The notes beneath the pieces were generated by a model. It searched no databases. It was given only the letters and a program-made list of their open reading frames with translations, and was not told the origin of the DNA. The position numbers were made by a program, and so were the translations under genes. A stretch of 12,984 nucleotides of DNA from assembly GCA_003232015.1 (NCBI GenBank), contig QIKU01000112.1, positions 1 through 12,984 of the forward strand, read 5' to 3'. Source of the DNA: Gammaproteobacteria bacterium (GTDB taxonomy: Bacteria; Pseudomonadota; Gammaproteobacteria; UBA6429). Positions 6,624-12,984 of this stretch are shown here, one piece after another. Numbering within the stretch: the first letter of the stretch is position 1; every line of letters starts with the position of its first letter.

Positions 6624-7385
6624 TTACAGGCTAAAGGTCTTCTGCCCCTGCAGAGGGTAAACCTTGTGAGAAGTAATGGCTTGCTTGCACTCATTTAAAA
6701 TCACACTTTCAAAGCCGGGTTTATTGTGGCTTATATAGACTTCAGGCTGATGCTTTAATTTTTTAATGTCCACTGCCAACAATTCAGCGCAATAATGCCC
6801 GGCAATTTTACAAAGTTCTTTATCGGCATTCGAAAAGGCCGCTTCAATGAGTAATAAATCCAGTGTGTCATGCTTGTTTAAGGCATCCCAGAAAGTATCG
6901 TTTGTGGTGGTGTCGCCACTGAACGCAAACACACCCTTGTCGCCCTGAATGCGGTAACCCACGGCAGCAACGGCATGGTTAACGGCTATCATTTCAATTT
7001 CGCGGCCATCAATATTAATGCTCTCACCCGGCACCATTAGCTGGTATTTTAAAACCGGGGCTTCAGTTGGCAAACGTGAAAAATCCGGCCAGATGATGTT
7101 ATTAAAAATATGAGTTTGCAGGGCATTGAGTGTTTCTGACTGGGCATGAATAACCACCGGCTGCTTGATGCGCTCGAAAATCGTATCGATAAAAAGTGGG
7201 ATACCGGTAATATGATCTAAATGCGAATGGGTCACAAAAATATGTTTAATGTTCGACATTTCGTCCAGCGTTAAATCACCTAACCCTGTTCCAGCATCGA
7301 TTAAAATATCCGAATCAATTAACAAGGTGGTCGTTCGTAAATCAACGCCCACACCCCCGCTGCACCCCAGCACCCTCAAATCCAT
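6624..7385 (-). CDS. Metallo-beta-lactamase-fold hydrolase, class II cyclic-nucleotide phosphodiesterase-like
   Basis: A 253-residue protein with the binuclear metal motif THSHLDH (H53, H55, D57, H58), followed by 'ITGIPLF', close to the signature of class II cyclic-nucleotide phosphodiesterases (HxHLDH followed by hydrophobic residues). Further likely ligands are H137 ('AVNHAV'), D158 ('FAFSGDTTTND') and H220 ('YISHNKPG'). The overall plan resembles PDEase_II proteins that hydrolyse cAMP or cGMP. RNase Z-like or other MBL hydrolases are alternatives, and the substrate is not proven. There is no signal peptide, so it is cytoplasmic. AGGA lies about 8 nt before the ATG, with a good promoter upstream (7425-7452). 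It lies between ffh and ypjD, which are direct neighbours in the Escherichia coli arrangement. Confidence 0.75.
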   Translation of the reverse strand: MDLRVLGCSGGVGVDLRTTTLLIDSDILIDAGTGLGDLTLDEMSNIKHIFVTHSHLDHITGIPLFIDTIFERIKQPVVIHAQSETLNALQTHIFNNIIWPDFSRLPTEAPVLKYQLMVPGESINIDGREIEMIAVNHAVAAVGYRIQGDKGVFAFSGDTTTNDTFWDALNKHDTLDLLLIEAAFSNADKELCKIAGHYCAELLAVDIKKLKHQPEVYISHNKPGFESVILNECKQAITSHKVYPLQGQKTFSL

Positions 7386-7424
7386 CGAGTTTTCCTAATT
7401 TTTTTTATTCATTGTATTTAGCTC

Positions 7425-7452
7425 AGTATAAAACATTTTTTACTGATGTCAG
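7425..7452 (-). promoter_or_regulatory. Promoter candidate for the metallo-hydrolase gene
   Basis: On the minus strand, CTGACA (7452-7447) is 16 nt from TATACT (7430-7425); both match the sigma-70 consensus at 5/6. Transcription would start near 7418, giving a leader of about 33 nt. The -35 overlaps an imperfect dyad ACTGA-TG-TCAGT (7442-7453), a possible operator. Confidence 0.6.
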
Positions 7453-7485
7453 TCTTTACACTTAATTTGAGTGGTAATTAAACAT

Positions 7486-7501
7486 GATTTCACGTGAAAC
7501 C
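7486..7501. promoter_or_regulatory. parS-like palindrome (candidate ParB site)
   Basis: The 16-mer GATTTCACGTGAAACC contains the perfect 12-bp palindrome TTTCACGTGAAA (7488-7499). It matches the bacterial chromosomal parS consensus TGTTTCACGTGAAACA at 13 of 16 positions, with all mismatches at the outer ends. ParB nucleates on such sites, usually near the replication origin. It could instead be an operator for an unrelated regulator of the two divergent genes. No parA or parB gene is in the window. Confidence 0.4.
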
Positions 7502-7527
7502 TCGCCTAATTGGCGGATTAATCTGCA

Positions 7528-7556
7528 TTTTTAGCATAATTTCTATTTATTATACT
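7528..7556 (+). promoter_or_regulatory. Weak promoter candidate for ypjD
   Basis: TTTTTA (7528-7533) lies 17 nt from TATACT (7551-7556). The -10 agrees well with consensus and the -35 poorly. It would give a leader of about 145 nt to the ypjD ATG. Confidence 0.3.
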
Positions 7557-7706
7557 GCCGACTTGTTCACAACATAACAACAGTCAAGCCCCTACCATAA
7601 ACCCTGAATTCAAACAGCAATCTAAATCTGCTTTCATTTTCGCATCAAGCTATGCGATGATTACCCATTAACCCATATTACTCAAGATAACATAGATCCT
7701 ACAAAA

Positions 7707-8513
7707 ATGACGTTAAGCATTATTGGTATCCTTTTTTATGTAGTTGCAACGATTGTGCTCCTTAAACACAGTCGCCACAAAAAAAATGGAGCCGACACAT
7801 TATCTAAAAACAAGCTACTGTTGCCAGGTTTTATTGCCATTTTAGTTCATGGTTTTGTATTGTATCAATACACCCTTTATACCCCGCAAGGTCTGGATTT
7901 AAGTGTTTATACCATGCTTTCTTTAGTAAGCTGGATTACTGCCACCTTTCTTCTTTTAGTTGCATTGCGCCAGCCAGTAGAATGTCTGGGAATCGTTGTT
8001 TTTCCTTTCGGTGCCACTACATTATTACTTAGAATAACCAGTGACCACCATAACTATATCAATCAGATTTCAGTCGGTCTTGAAACACATATACTGCTAT
8101 CCATTATTGCCTACAGCATTTTAAGCATCGCCGCCGTACAAAGTCTTTTACTTTACATACAGGACTACCATTTACATAACAAGCAGCCCGGTGGCTTTAT
8201 TAGCGCCCTCCCCTCGCTTGAAACCATGGAAAACCTGCTGTTTAAAATGATCTGGCTTGGTTTTATTTTGCTGAGTATTTCACTTATCAGTGGCCTGCCT
8301 TATCTTGAAGATATCCATCAGCAACACTTAACGCACAAGATTATCCTTTCATCCTTCGCATGGGTTATTTTTAGCATTTTACTTTGGGGACGCTGGCAAT
8401 TTGGCTGGCGGGGTCAAATTGCCATTCGCTGGACTTTAGGCGGTTTTGTGCTGTTAATGCTGGCCTATTTTGGCAGTAACATCGTATTACAGGTTATTTT
8501 ACAACGAGGCTGA
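7707..8513 (+). CDS. ypjD: CcsA/CcmC-like integral membrane protein YpjD
   Basis: A 268-residue polytopic inner-membrane protein with about eight hydrophobic segments (roughly 2-20, 37-53, 65-87, 95-111, 127-150, 180-196, 210-228, 244-264). It resembles the cytochrome c assembly (CcsA/CcmC) superfamily, notably histidines beside membrane segments ('LETHILLSIIAYS' with H128, and 'HLTHKIILSSFAWV') and the C-terminal 'GWRGQIAIRWTLGGF'. Family members in this position, divergent from ffh and ahead of a CNNM transporter gene, are annotated YpjD. Its biochemical function is not established, and the cytochrome link is by homology only. It lacks the long WWD-type loop of true haem-handling members. 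The Shine-Dalgarno before the ATG is poor. Confidence 0.85.
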   Translation: MTLSIIGILFYVVATIVLLKHSRHKKNGADTLSKNKLLLPGFIAILVHGFVLYQYTLYTPQGLDLSVYTMLSLVSWITATFLLLVALRQPVECLGIVVFPFGATTLLLRITSDHHNYINQISVGLETHILLSIIAYSILSIAAVQSLLLYIQDYHLHNKQPGGFISALPSLETMENLLFKMIWLGFILLSISLISGLPYLEDIHQQHLTHKIILSSFAWVIFSILLWGRWQFGWRGQIAIRWTLGGFVLLMLAYFGSNIVLQVILQRG

Positions 8514-8537
8514 TTCAAAAATATTGCATTATTGTTG

Positions 8538-8561
8538 CCTGGGCGAAGCCACTGTTTTTTT
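8538..8561 (+). terminator. Weak candidate terminator after ypjD
   Basis: A short GGC-GAA-GCC hairpin (8542-8550), with the GCGAAGC mini-hairpin core, is followed within 4 nt by seven T residues (8555-8561). The stem is only 3 bp, so termination is uncertain. Another T-run follows at 8565-8571. Confidence 0.25.
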
Positions 8562-8571
8562 GAGTTTTTTT

Positions 8572-8630
8572 CTTCGTGTGCCCAAAGTGCTTCGCGGGAC
8601 AGGCTCGCCTTCGTGCCCTTTGTGGTTAAA
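8572..8630. repeat. Degenerate CTTCGTG...TTTGTGG intergenic repeat
   Basis: CTTCGTGTGCCCAAAGTG (8572-8589) and CTTCGTGCCCTTTGTGGTTA (8609-8628) look like two diverged copies of a unit of the kind 'TTCGTG(n)CCTTTGTGGTTAAA' seen between genes in many proteobacterial genomes. The copies are separated by a GC-rich stretch, CTTCGCGGGACAGGC. It may be a remnant of a dispersed element or a coincidental low-complexity patch. Confidence 0.35.
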
Positions 8631-8645
8631 AAGCCTATCTTCCGC

Positions 8646-8673
8646 TTGACAGTTCAACATAAATTCCTAAAAC
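8646..8673 (+). promoter_or_regulatory. Candidate yfjD promoter
   Basis: A perfect TTGACA (8646-8651) is 16 nt from TAAAAC (8668-8673; 4/6). The implied start near 8680 leaves a leader of about 28 nt before the TTG start, so yfjD may be transcribed independently of ypjD. Confidence 0.45.
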
Positions 8674-8707
8674 TTACCTTATCTCAATTACATAGGCCAT
8701 AATCTTC

Positions 8708-10009
8708 TTGGACACGATTTCCTTAAATATGCTGTTTGGCATACTCGTTTTTCTTATTTTTGTATCCGGTTTCTTCTCAGGTTCAGAAACAGGTTTAATG
8801 AGTTTAAACCGCTACCGCCTTCGAAACCTGGCCAACAAAAATAATAAAGGTGCACAAAAGGCACAGCGCCTATTAGAAAAGCCCGAACGGATTATCGGGA
8901 TGATTTTACTCGGCAATAACTTTGTTAATATTCTGGCGGCTACCATTGCCTCTATCATCGGCATTCGCCTGCTGGACGATGCCGGCCCCTGGGTTTCTAC
9001 TTTTGTATTAACCGGCGTTATACTTATTTTTGCCGAAGTAACCCCTAAAACACTGGCCGCACTGCACCCTGAAAAGTACGCTTTACCATCGGCCTACATC
9101 CTTGAGCCGCTGCTGAAGATACTGATGCCCTTTGTCTGGCTAATTAATAAAATTACCCGAGCACTGTTTCGCTTAATGGGCGTATCAGCACAGCAACAGT
9201 CCACCACCAGCCTGAGCAGTGATGAAATACGTATTGTGGTCAATGAAGCCAGTTCCATGATCCCCGCACAACATCAGCGTATGCTGCTGAGCATTTTAGA
9301 TCTGGAAAAGGTGTCCGTTGAAGACATTATGGTGCCACGTAATGAAGTAGCCGGCATTGATATAGAAGACGACTGGGCTACCATTCAAAAGCAGCTCGCT
9401 AACAGCCAACACACCCGCTTACCCGTTTATGCCGGTGATATCGACCATATTATTGGCATTATCCATGTGCGCAACGTGATTAACCTGTTTCAGTCAGAAG
9501 AAGGCAGCAAGGACAGCCTGCGAGAGATTATTCGCGAGGCTTACTTTGTACCCATTTCGACACAACTGCACACTCAGCTACTCAACTTTCAGAAAGAAAA
9601 GCGCCGTATCGCACTGGTTGTCAACGAATACGGCGATATTCAGGGTTTGGTTACTTTAGAAGACATCCTGGAAGAAATTGTGGGTGAATTTACGACTGAT
9701 CCGGCCGCGAGCATTAAAGATGTACACCAGATGGAAGACGGCACCTTTCTGGTTAATGGCAGCGCCTCCATTCGCGACCTGAACAAGCTACTCAACTGGA
9801 CACTGCCTACCGATGGCCCTAAAACAATCAATGGTCTAATCATTGAATACCTTGAACATATTCCTGACCCCGGCACCAGCATGCTGATTGCCGACCACCC
9901 GATGGAAATTGTGCATACGACCCGCAATACAGTAAAAACGGTACATATTGACCCCAACTGGAAGACCAACGATACCAATAAAAGCGATGAAAAAGCAGTA
10001 GAGGAATAA
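8708..10009 (+). CDS. yfjD: CNNM/CorB-CorC-type membrane protein with CBS domains
   Basis: A 433-residue protein. The DUF21/CNNM transmembrane domain (1 to about 180) carries 'FFSGSETGLMSLNRYRL', 'LLGNNFVNILAA' and 'IFAEVTPKTLAA'. A CBS pair follows (about 204-262 and 272-328; 'VEDIMVPRNEVAGID', 'HTRLPVY', 'VVNEYGDIQGLVTLEDILEEIVGEF'). A CorC_HlyC domain closes it (about 345-418). The family is linked to Mg2+ transport or resistance, with nucleotide sensed by the CBS pair. The start is the TTG at 8708: it gives an N-terminus (MDTIS...) of the length expected for YfjD homologues, whereas the ATG at 8729 would trim the first membrane segment. The order ypjD-yfjD next to ffh is conserved in Enterobacteria. 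Confidence 0.9.
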   Translation: MDTISLNMLFGILVFLIFVSGFFSGSETGLMSLNRYRLRNLANKNNKGAQKAQRLLEKPERIIGMILLGNNFVNILAATIASIIGIRLLDDAGPWVSTFVLTGVILIFAEVTPKTLAALHPEKYALPSAYILEPLLKILMPFVWLINKITRALFRLMGVSAQQQSTTSLSSDEIRIVVNEASSMIPAQHQRMLLSILDLEKVSVEDIMVPRNEVAGIDIEDDWATIQKQLANSQHTRLPVYAGDIDHIIGIIHVRNVINLFQSEEGSKDSLREIIREAYFVPISTQLHTQLLNFQKEKRRIALVVNEYGDIQGLVTLEDILEEIVGEFTTDPAASIKDVHQMEDGTFLVNGSASIRDLNKLLNWTLPTDGPKTINGLIIEYLEHIPDPGTSMLIADHPMEIVHTTRNTVKTVHIDPNWKTNDTNKSDEKAVEE

Positions 10010-10034
10010 AAGGTAGTAAAATTCTGCCCAATGG

Positions 10035-10074
10035 CTGACAAAGTGTGTCAGAAATCTGAAATGCAGGCTATAAT
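10035..10074 (+). promoter_or_regulatory. Promoter with overlapping inverted repeat, FHA gene
   Basis: GTGTCA (10045-10050; 4/6) is 18 nt from a perfect TATAAT (10069-10074). The -35 lies inside a dyad CTGACA-N5-TGTCAG (10035-10051), which could be an operator or the tail of a yfjD terminator, though it has no T-run. A second TATAAT occurs at 10091-10096 without a -35. Confidence 0.45.
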
Positions 10075-10126
10075 CCATAAGAATACTTACTATAATCATA
10101 TAATTAGAAAAAATTAGGAGTTATTA

Positions 10127-10810
10127 GTGTCGAAACTGACGCTTTCATTTAAAGGGCAACTACTCAAAGTTTTTCCGGTGCGCCCCGGTAGCATGATCAT
10201 TGGCAGTGACCCTGCAGCCGATATCCATATAGATAGTCTGGCCATCGAACCGCAGCACATTCAGGTTGACACAGAGCAACAAGCTTCGCGCATCAAAGCT
10301 ATGTCTCAGGAAAATGGCACCTTTGTTAATCAGGAAAAAATTGAAACCCATCAACTAAAAGATGGCGATACAATTCGTATTGGTAAACACACGCTAAATT
10401 ACACTTTTGAAGAAATGCCAGAAGAGGAAATGCTGCAAGCCATTAACAATGTGGATGTAACGCTGGATGACACTCCACAACCTGCCGAACAACCCACAGC
10501 ACAGGCCATAGCAGAACCGGAGCCGCCCATCGAGCCAACAGCAAAACAAAAGCGCGATGGCTGGTTACAAATTATGTCCGGGCAAAATCTTGGAAAAACG
10601 CTTAGCCTGCACCGCGCTATGACTAACCTGGGTAAACCCGGTTTAGCCACCGCCGTTATTGCCCACCGCGAAACGGGTTACTTTATTTCACATCTCGAAG
10701 GCAAAATGCCGTTACAAATAAACTCGCAACCCACCGATCAAACGACTAAACTTAATCCAGACGATATTATTCAAATTGGTAATATCAAAATGCAATTCTA
10801 TTTAGAATAG
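10127..10810 (+). CDS. Double forkhead-associated (FHA) domain protein
   Basis: A 227-residue cytoplasmic protein starting at GTG, with AGGAG about 7 nt upstream. FHA domain 1 (about 22-92) shows 'MIIGSDPAADIHID', 'EPQHIQV', 'NGTFVNQEKI' and 'LKDGDTIRIG'. A Pro/Glu/Ala-rich linker (about 112-142) leads to a divergent FHA domain 2 (about 145-226; 'TNLGKPGLATAVIAHRETGY' and 'LNPDDIIQIGNIKMQF'). FHA domains bind phosphothreonine peptides. In domain 1 the usual arginine after the first glycine is S27 and the usual phosphate-contact serine is E41, while H44, N63-G64 and N68 are kept, so phosphopeptide binding is doubtful. The PilZ gene follows 49 nt later on the same strand, suggesting a shared transcript. 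The partner protein is unknown. Confidence 0.85.
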   Translation: MSKLTLSFKGQLLKVFPVRPGSMIIGSDPAADIHIDSLAIEPQHIQVDTEQQASRIKAMSQENGTFVNQEKIETHQLKDGDTIRIGKHTLNYTFEEMPEEEMLQAINNVDVTLDDTPQPAEQPTAQAIAEPEPPIEPTAKQKRDGWLQIMSGQNLGKTLSLHRAMTNLGKPGLATAVIAHRETGYFISHLEGKMPLQINSQPTDQTTKLNPDDIIQIGNIKMQFYLE

Positions 10811-10859
10811 GTTTATTGATAAATCGGTTCTATTCGTATCTATAAGGGGCACCCTGCGT

Positions 10860-11231
10860 ATGGAGCACCGACGATTTACCCGCATTCCCTTCGACGTTGA
10901 AGTCCGGGTCTACGATCCGCAAACTCAAATAGTCTGGAACAGTGAGCTTATCGATATTTCACTCAAAGGCGTAAAGTTAGCACGCCCACATGAATGGAAA
11001 CAAAGTGACCATTCGCATTTTGAAGTCACCCTTATACTCGTCAAACACGACGTCGAAATAACAATTCAGGCCATGCTCAAGCACCATGACGAAGCCGTGT
11101 TAGGCTTTCAAACCATTCATATTGATGTTGATAGCGCCAGCCATTTACATCGACTGCTTGAACTAAACTTAGGTGATAGTAAATTATTAGACCGTGAATA
11201 TACCGAGTTGATATCACCGGGGTTATCCTGA
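10860..11231 (+). CDS. PilZ-domain protein, likely c-di-GMP binding
   Basis: A 123-residue single-domain protein. It has both c-di-GMP-binding elements of PilZ: RxxxR at residues 4-8 (RRFTR) and D/NxSxxG at 32-37 (DISLKG). A beta-barrel pattern follows to about residue 95 ('FEVTLILV', 'ITIQAMLKH', 'VLGFQTIHID') and then a C-terminal helix ('ASHLHRLLELNLGD'). Stand-alone PilZ proteins act as c-di-GMP receptors controlling motility, pili or exopolysaccharide. The target cannot be inferred here. It has no signal peptide. The ribosome binding site is AAGGGG at a rather long spacing of about 11 nt. It lies between the FHA gene and sbcB on the same strand. Confidence 0.88.
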   Translation: MEHRRFTRIPFDVEVRVYDPQTQIVWNSELIDISLKGVKLARPHEWKQSDHSHFEVTLILVKHDVEITIQAMLKHHDEAVLGFQTIHIDVDSASHLHRLLELNLGDSKLLDREYTELISPGLS

Positions 11232-11311
11232 ATTTATAAAATCTAATTTCCCCGTCCACTTGCAACGAACACCAAACCATTAAAAAACGCCGCTTACTTC
11301 CGCTTATTTTG

Positions 11312-11320
11312 TGGTATCGT
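11312..11320 (+). promoter_or_regulatory. Extended -10 candidate for sbcB
   Basis: TGG followed by TATCGT (11315-11320) fits an extended -10 (TGnTAT..T). Transcription would start near 11327 and leave a leader of about 20 nt containing the GGAA ribosome binding site. The -35 region (TTAC around 11294-11300) is poor, as is common for extended -10 promoters. Confidence 0.35.
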
Positions 11321-11346
11321 TCCTATCATTTTTCTGGAACAGTTTC

Positions 11347-12804
11347 ATGACACAAAATACTATCTACTGGCACGACTACGAAACCTTTGGTGTCGACCCA
11401 ACACGCGATCGCCCGGTGCAGTTTGCAGGCGTTCGGACCGATGAAGACCTCAATATCATCGGCGAACCACTGAATATTTTTTGCCGGCCATCGCCCGATA
11501 CACTACCGCATCCGATCTCATCATTAATTACCGGCATCACCCCGCAATACGCGTTAGAACACGGCATGCCCGAAACCGAATTTATCGAACGCATTCTGAA
11601 CGAGCTGTCACAACCGGGCACTTGCGGAGTCGGCTACAACTCGCTGCGTTTTGATGACGAAGTGACCCGAAATACGCTTTACCGCAACCTGTATGACCCT
11701 TACAGCCGCGAATGGCAGAACGGCAATAGCCGCTGGGATATTATTGATATGGTACGTGCCTGTCGTGACCTTCGCCCCGATGGCATTGTCTGGCCAATGC
11801 GCAAAGACATTGAGCGCAGCAGCTTTAAGTTAGAAGAACTCACCGTTGCCAATGGCATTGCACATAAACAGGCACACGATGCACTCTCGGACGTTTACGC
11901 CACCATTGCGATGGCAAAACTCATTAAAGACAAACAGCCCAAGCTTTACGACTTTATCTATAAACTACGCCGCAAGAACGAAGTCCTTAAACACATTGAC
12001 CTTAAAGAAATGACACCACTATTACACACCTCGGGTATGTACGGCAGTGACAATGGCAATACCCGCATGGTCGCACCCATTGCCAACCACCCAACGAATA
12101 AAAATAGCATCATCATGTTTGACCTGAGTCAATCACCCACCATCCTGCTTGAACTTGGTGCAAAGAAGTTAAAAGAACTGCTCTATACACCTATTGCCGA
12201 TTTACCCGAAGGCGCCGAACGCCCAGCGCTTAAACAATTACTCATTAATAAATGCCCGGTCATTGCACCTACTTCAACCCTAACCGGCGATACTGCAAAA
12301 CGCCTTCATATTGATTTAATGACTTGCATGCAAAACCGTCAGGCACTGCTTAACTCACGTAAAGAGATCCAGCAAAAAATTACAAAAATATTTGAACCGC
12401 GTGAGTACGAACCCGTCACCGATCCCGACCTAATGATTTATGCCGGCGGTTTCTTTTCCCGACAAGACAAAACGCAAATGGAAACCATCCACAACACTGA
12501 CCCCGAAGAGTTAGGCACACAAACCTGGAGTTTTGATGACAAACGTCTAAATGAATTACTGTTTCGTTTTCGTGCCCGCAATTACCCAGAAACCCTCAAC
12601 GAAAACGAACTGGCACAATGGATGGAACACTGCCGTGACCGGTTAGTCAAAGGCGAGTCTGGGCATTTAAACTTTAAAGATTTTTATGCCGAGCTTGAAC
12701 AACTCAGAACAGAAACTGAACTGGCTGAAGACAAAATAAAAATTCTTAATAAAGTGGAAGAATTTGGGCGTGAGCTGGAAGCGTATTTAACGAAGAATGT
12801 ATAA
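11347..12804 (+). CDS. sbcB: Exodeoxyribonuclease I (ExoI)
   Basis: A 485-residue enzyme, close to the 475 of Escherichia coli ExoI, which degrades single-stranded DNA 3' to 5' in recombination and mismatch repair. The DEDDh exonuclease motifs are complete: 'WHDYETFGVDP' (D10, E12), 'GVGYNSLRFDDEVTRN' (D103/D104) and 'HDALSDVYATIAMAKL' (H177, D182). The SH3-like and helical C-terminal regions follow, including 'GFFSRQDKTQM' and 'LLFRFRARNYPETLN'. The ATG at 11347 is chosen because GGAA lies 8 nt upstream and MTQNTIYWHDYE is the expected N-terminus; the GTG at 11311 falls in the promoter region. All catalytic residues are present. The C-terminus is acidic and helical, as usual. Confidence 0.96.
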   Translation: MTQNTIYWHDYETFGVDPTRDRPVQFAGVRTDEDLNIIGEPLNIFCRPSPDTLPHPISSLITGITPQYALEHGMPETEFIERILNELSQPGTCGVGYNSLRFDDEVTRNTLYRNLYDPYSREWQNGNSRWDIIDMVRACRDLRPDGIVWPMRKDIERSSFKLEELTVANGIAHKQAHDALSDVYATIAMAKLIKDKQPKLYDFIYKLRRKNEVLKHIDLKEMTPLLHTSGMYGSDNGNTRMVAPIANHPTNKNSIIMFDLSQSPTILLELGAKKLKELLYTPIADLPEGAERPALKQLLINKCPVIAPTSTLTGDTAKRLHIDLMTCMQNRQALLNSRKEIQQKITKIFEPREYEPVTDPDLMIYAGGFFSRQDKTQMETIHNTDPEELGTQTWSFDDKRLNELLFRFRARNYPETLNENELAQWMEHCRDRLVKGESGHLNFKDFYAELEQLRTETELAEDKIKILNKVEEFGRELEAYLTKNV

Positions 12805-12809
12805 ACAAA

Positions 12810-12838
12810 ATACCCGTCATTCCCGCCTCCGCGGGTAT
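12810..12838. repeat. CGTCATTCCCGC-type hairpin repeat downstream of sbcB
   Basis: CCCGC (12822-12826) pairs with GCGGG (12831-12835) around CTCC. Alternatively the outer arms ATACCCG (12810-12816) and CGGGTAT (12832-12838) pair. The CGTCATTCCCGC core (12815-12826) is typical of short palindromic elements dispersed in many proteobacterial genomes. There is no T-run, so intrinsic termination is not supported, but it may stabilise the sbcB mRNA 3' end. Confidence 0.5.
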
Positions 12839-12872
12839 GATATTAAAAAACAGGTTCCAGAGAACAATAATC

Positions 12873-12884
12873 TCTAATATTAGA
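12873..12884. repeat. Perfect 12-bp palindrome TCTAATATTAGA
   Basis: A self-complementary AT-rich 12-mer lies between the sbcB-distal hairpin and the last gene start, about 73 bp before the ATG. It may be an operator or the edge of an element. Nothing more can be said from the sequence. Confidence 0.3.
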
Positions 12885-12956
12885 ATCAATTTCTGACCCT
12901 GTAAATTAAATTGTGTAAATGCTCATTTTTGAATACTCTATTATATAGGAGAATCA

Positions 12957-12984
12957 ATGATGAGTATTGTTATGGAAGAAAAAG
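12957..12984 (+). CDS. Start of an unidentified gene, cut by the window edge
   Basis: Two consecutive ATG codons (12957 and 12960) follow AGGAG (12947-12951) at 5 and 8 nt, so the second ATG has the better spacing. The visible product is MMSIVMEEK, too short to identify. It is on the same strand as sbcB but 152 nt away, after repeat-like sequence. Confidence 0.5.

Larger units (their letters stand above)
7386..7706. other. Divergent regulatory spacer (321 bp)
   Basis: No gene is seen. It contains a strong minus-strand promoter candidate (7425-7452), a parS-like palindrome (7486-7501), a short inverted repeat CGCC-TAATT-GGCG (7503-7515), an 8-bp palindrome GATTAATC (7516-7523), a weak plus-strand promoter (7528-7556), and a small hairpin TCGCAT/ATGCGA (7640-7657) in the presumed ypjD leader. 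Confidence 0.7.

Noticed and set aside
9640..10099. Several minus-strand open frames opposite the yfjD 3' end
   Set aside because: They are antisense shadows of a strongly supported CBS/CorC coding region and have inconsistent starts.
11311..11346. Upstream GTG start for sbcB giving 12 extra residues
   Set aside because: The segment overlaps the extended -10 element, and homology supports MTQNTIYWHDYE as the N-terminus.
1..12984. CRISPR array, defence island, retron, tRNA/rRNA or intact insertion sequence
   Set aside because: No regularly spaced repeats, cloverleaf, reverse transcriptase, transposase or defence-domain motif was seen on either strand; nearly all coding capacity is housekeeping.

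Overview
The window is about 44% GC by eye, dense with genes, and looks like core chromosome of a gammaproteobacterium. The main evidence is gene order: rpsP-rimM-trmD-rplS on the minus strand, ffh upstream on the same strand, and ypjD then yfjD (CNNM/CorB family) divergent from ffh. This matches the enterobacterial ffh/ypjD/yfjD neighbourhood. An exonuclease I gene (sbcB) supports the same assignment. I cannot name the genus from the sequence.

Layout. Positions 1-132 (minus) hold the N-terminal end of an O6-alkylguanine-DNA methyltransferase-like gene. A 178-bp divergent spacer rich in inverted repeats separates it from a small FliL-family protein with a signal peptide (311-721, plus). Convergent with that is a 659-residue exported repeat protein (741-2720, minus), which lies at the 3' end of the rplS/trmD/rimM/rpsP operon (2782-4794, minus). 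A 416-bp spacer with a candidate rpsP promoter and three inverted repeats separates rpsP from ffh (5211-6566, minus). Upstream of ffh is a metallo-beta-lactamase-fold enzyme resembling class II cyclic-nucleotide phosphodiesterases (6624-7385, minus).

The second half is on the plus strand. After a 321-bp divergent spacer containing a parS-like palindrome come ypjD (7707-8513), yfjD (8708-10009), a double-FHA protein (10127-10810), a PilZ-domain protein (10860-11231) and sbcB (11347-12804). The right end has a hairpin of the CGTCATTCCCGC repeat type and the first codons of an unidentified gene with a good ribosome binding site (12957 onward).

Functional themes are translation and co-translational export (rpsP, rimM, trmD, rplS, ffh), membrane functions (ypjD, yfjD), and signalling: a cyclic-nucleotide phosphodiesterase-like protein, FHA domains, and PilZ as a likely c-di-GMP sensor. 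DNA repair genes sit at both ends. I saw no CRISPR array, tRNA, rRNA, intact insertion sequence or recognisable defence system. The most unusual material is non-coding: the structured ogt-like/fliL-like spacer, the parS-like site, and the hairpin cluster after ffh. The uncharacterised repeat protein attached to the ribosomal operon is the main protein-level unknown.
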